Assembly (NCBI RefSeq): GCF_019635455.1
Contig: NZ_JAHBZJ010000015.1
Location: forward strand, 1-35,154
Reading direction: 5' to 3'
From: Sphingomonas sp.
Lineage (GTDB): Bacteria > Pseudomonadota > Alphaproteobacteria > Sphingomonadales > Sphingomonadaceae
DNA: 35,154 bases
Shown in pieces: positions 34,994 through 35,154 of the stretch. The translations under genes were made by a program, and so were the position numbers. The notes beneath the pieces are model-generated. The model saw nothing but the letters and a program-made list of their open reading frames with translations, ran no database searches and was not told the DNA's origin. Numbering within the stretch: position 1 is the stretch's first letter; each line of letters starts with the position of its first letter.

Positions 34994-35014
34994 AGGAGGC
35001 CATCGGGTTAGCAA
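34986..35014 (-). promoter_or_regulatory. Candidate promoter of the thioesterase operon
   Basis: Minus-strand -35 TTGCTA (35014-35009) and -10 TACGCT (34991-34986) have a 17-base spacer. The transcript would begin about 27 bases before the thioesterase ATG. Each element overlaps one of the two palindromes, as expected for a TetR-repressed promoter. Confidence 0.4.
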
Positions 35015-35028
35015 TACGGCACCGTATC
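35013..35028. promoter_or_regulatory. TetR operator candidate 2
   Basis: AATACGGCACCGTATC has arms ATACGG/CCGTAT around CA. Its centre is 35 bp from operator 1. It lies 20 bp before the TetR start codon, so binding would also block the regulator's own expression. Confidence 0.6.
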
Positions 35029-35048
35029 GCAACCGGGAGAGTGGCCGT

Positions 35049-35154
35049 TTGACCATCGCCATCCCAAACGACGCCCGGGCCGAAGTCTGGATCGAGGCTG
35101 GATTCGCCGAGCTGGCGCGCTCCGGCCCCGAAGGCGTGCGCGTGGAAGTGCTGG
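35049..35154 (+). CDS. TetR/AcrR-family regulator, N-terminal part; continues past window
   Basis: The first 35 codons read AEVWIEAGFAELARSGPEGVRVEVL, which is helix 1 and the beginning of helix 2 of a TetR-type DNA-binding domain (family pattern: IxxAGxxLxxExGxxGxRVExLA). The start is TTG at 35049, preceded by GGGAGAG at 35035-35041. The nearby GTG at 35041 is out because its frame meets a stop at once. It is divergent from the thioesterase operon and very likely binds the palindromes at 34978-35028. The ligand domain lies outside the window. Confidence 0.85.
   Translation, partial: MTIAIPNDARAEVWIEAGFAELARSGPEGVRVEVL

Overview
The window is GC-rich bacterial chromosome. Gene content and protein style fit a sphingomonad-type alphaproteobacterium (Sphingomonadales): a split pntA/pntAB/pntB transhydrogenase led by a tiny aa3-oxidase subunit IV-like gene, family 5 uracil-DNA glycosylase, sphingomonad-style SDR and CoA-enzyme clusters, and the leader of a TonB-receptor-like protein. 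The genus is inferred from style; no rRNA or marker phylogeny is available here. There is no CRISPR array, intact insertion sequence, rRNA or replication origin.

Region A (1-8831, all + strand) is a tightly packed acyl-CoA catabolic operon. It holds a thiolase (cut by the window edge), an SDR-type 3-hydroxyacyl-CoA dehydrogenase, an acyl-CoA dehydrogenase, an enoyl-CoA hydratase, an APH-fold kinase, a PaaG-like crotonase, a second thiolase, a nitronate-monooxygenase-family flavoprotein, a 2Fe-2S ferredoxin and an alpha-methylacyl-CoA racemase-like CoA transferase. Several junctions are ATGA or GTGA overlaps. The acyl-CoA dehydrogenase and the kinase look like the two halves of eukaryotic ACAD10/ACAD11, and like the LvaC/LvaA pair of levulinate catabolism. 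This suggests handling of hydroxylated or branched acyl-CoAs.

Region B (8832-9866) looks like an island scar: the C-terminal remnant of a TetR-like regulator, then a tyrosine recombinase reduced to its catalytic domain, ending 31 bp before tRNA-Gly(TCC).

Region C (9910-25493) is housekeeping-like. It contains uracil-DNA glycosylase, folK, tRNA-Lys(TTT), a receiver-like/winged-helix regulator, a membrane protein, the pnt operon with an unexpected secreted-protein gene inside it, a sigma-54-dependent response regulator, an SDR, a small membrane-anchored protein, folP-VOC-hydroxyacid dehydrogenase, an SH3 protein, a PhaA-type thiolase, a small membrane protein and a prepilin peptidase.

Region D (25504-32596, - strand) is a 5-oxoproline module. 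An OPLAH-type 5-oxoprolinase is followed by DUF969 and DUF979 permease subunits and a DUF2891 protein, all chained by ATGA overlaps. A phytanoyl-CoA dioxygenase-family gene lies upstream.

Region E (32597-35154) has a gene-poor patch with two broken leader peptides facing each other, then a TauE/SafE permease and two hotdog thioesterases. These are divergent from a TetR gene (cut by the window end) across a promoter region carrying two matching palindromic operators.
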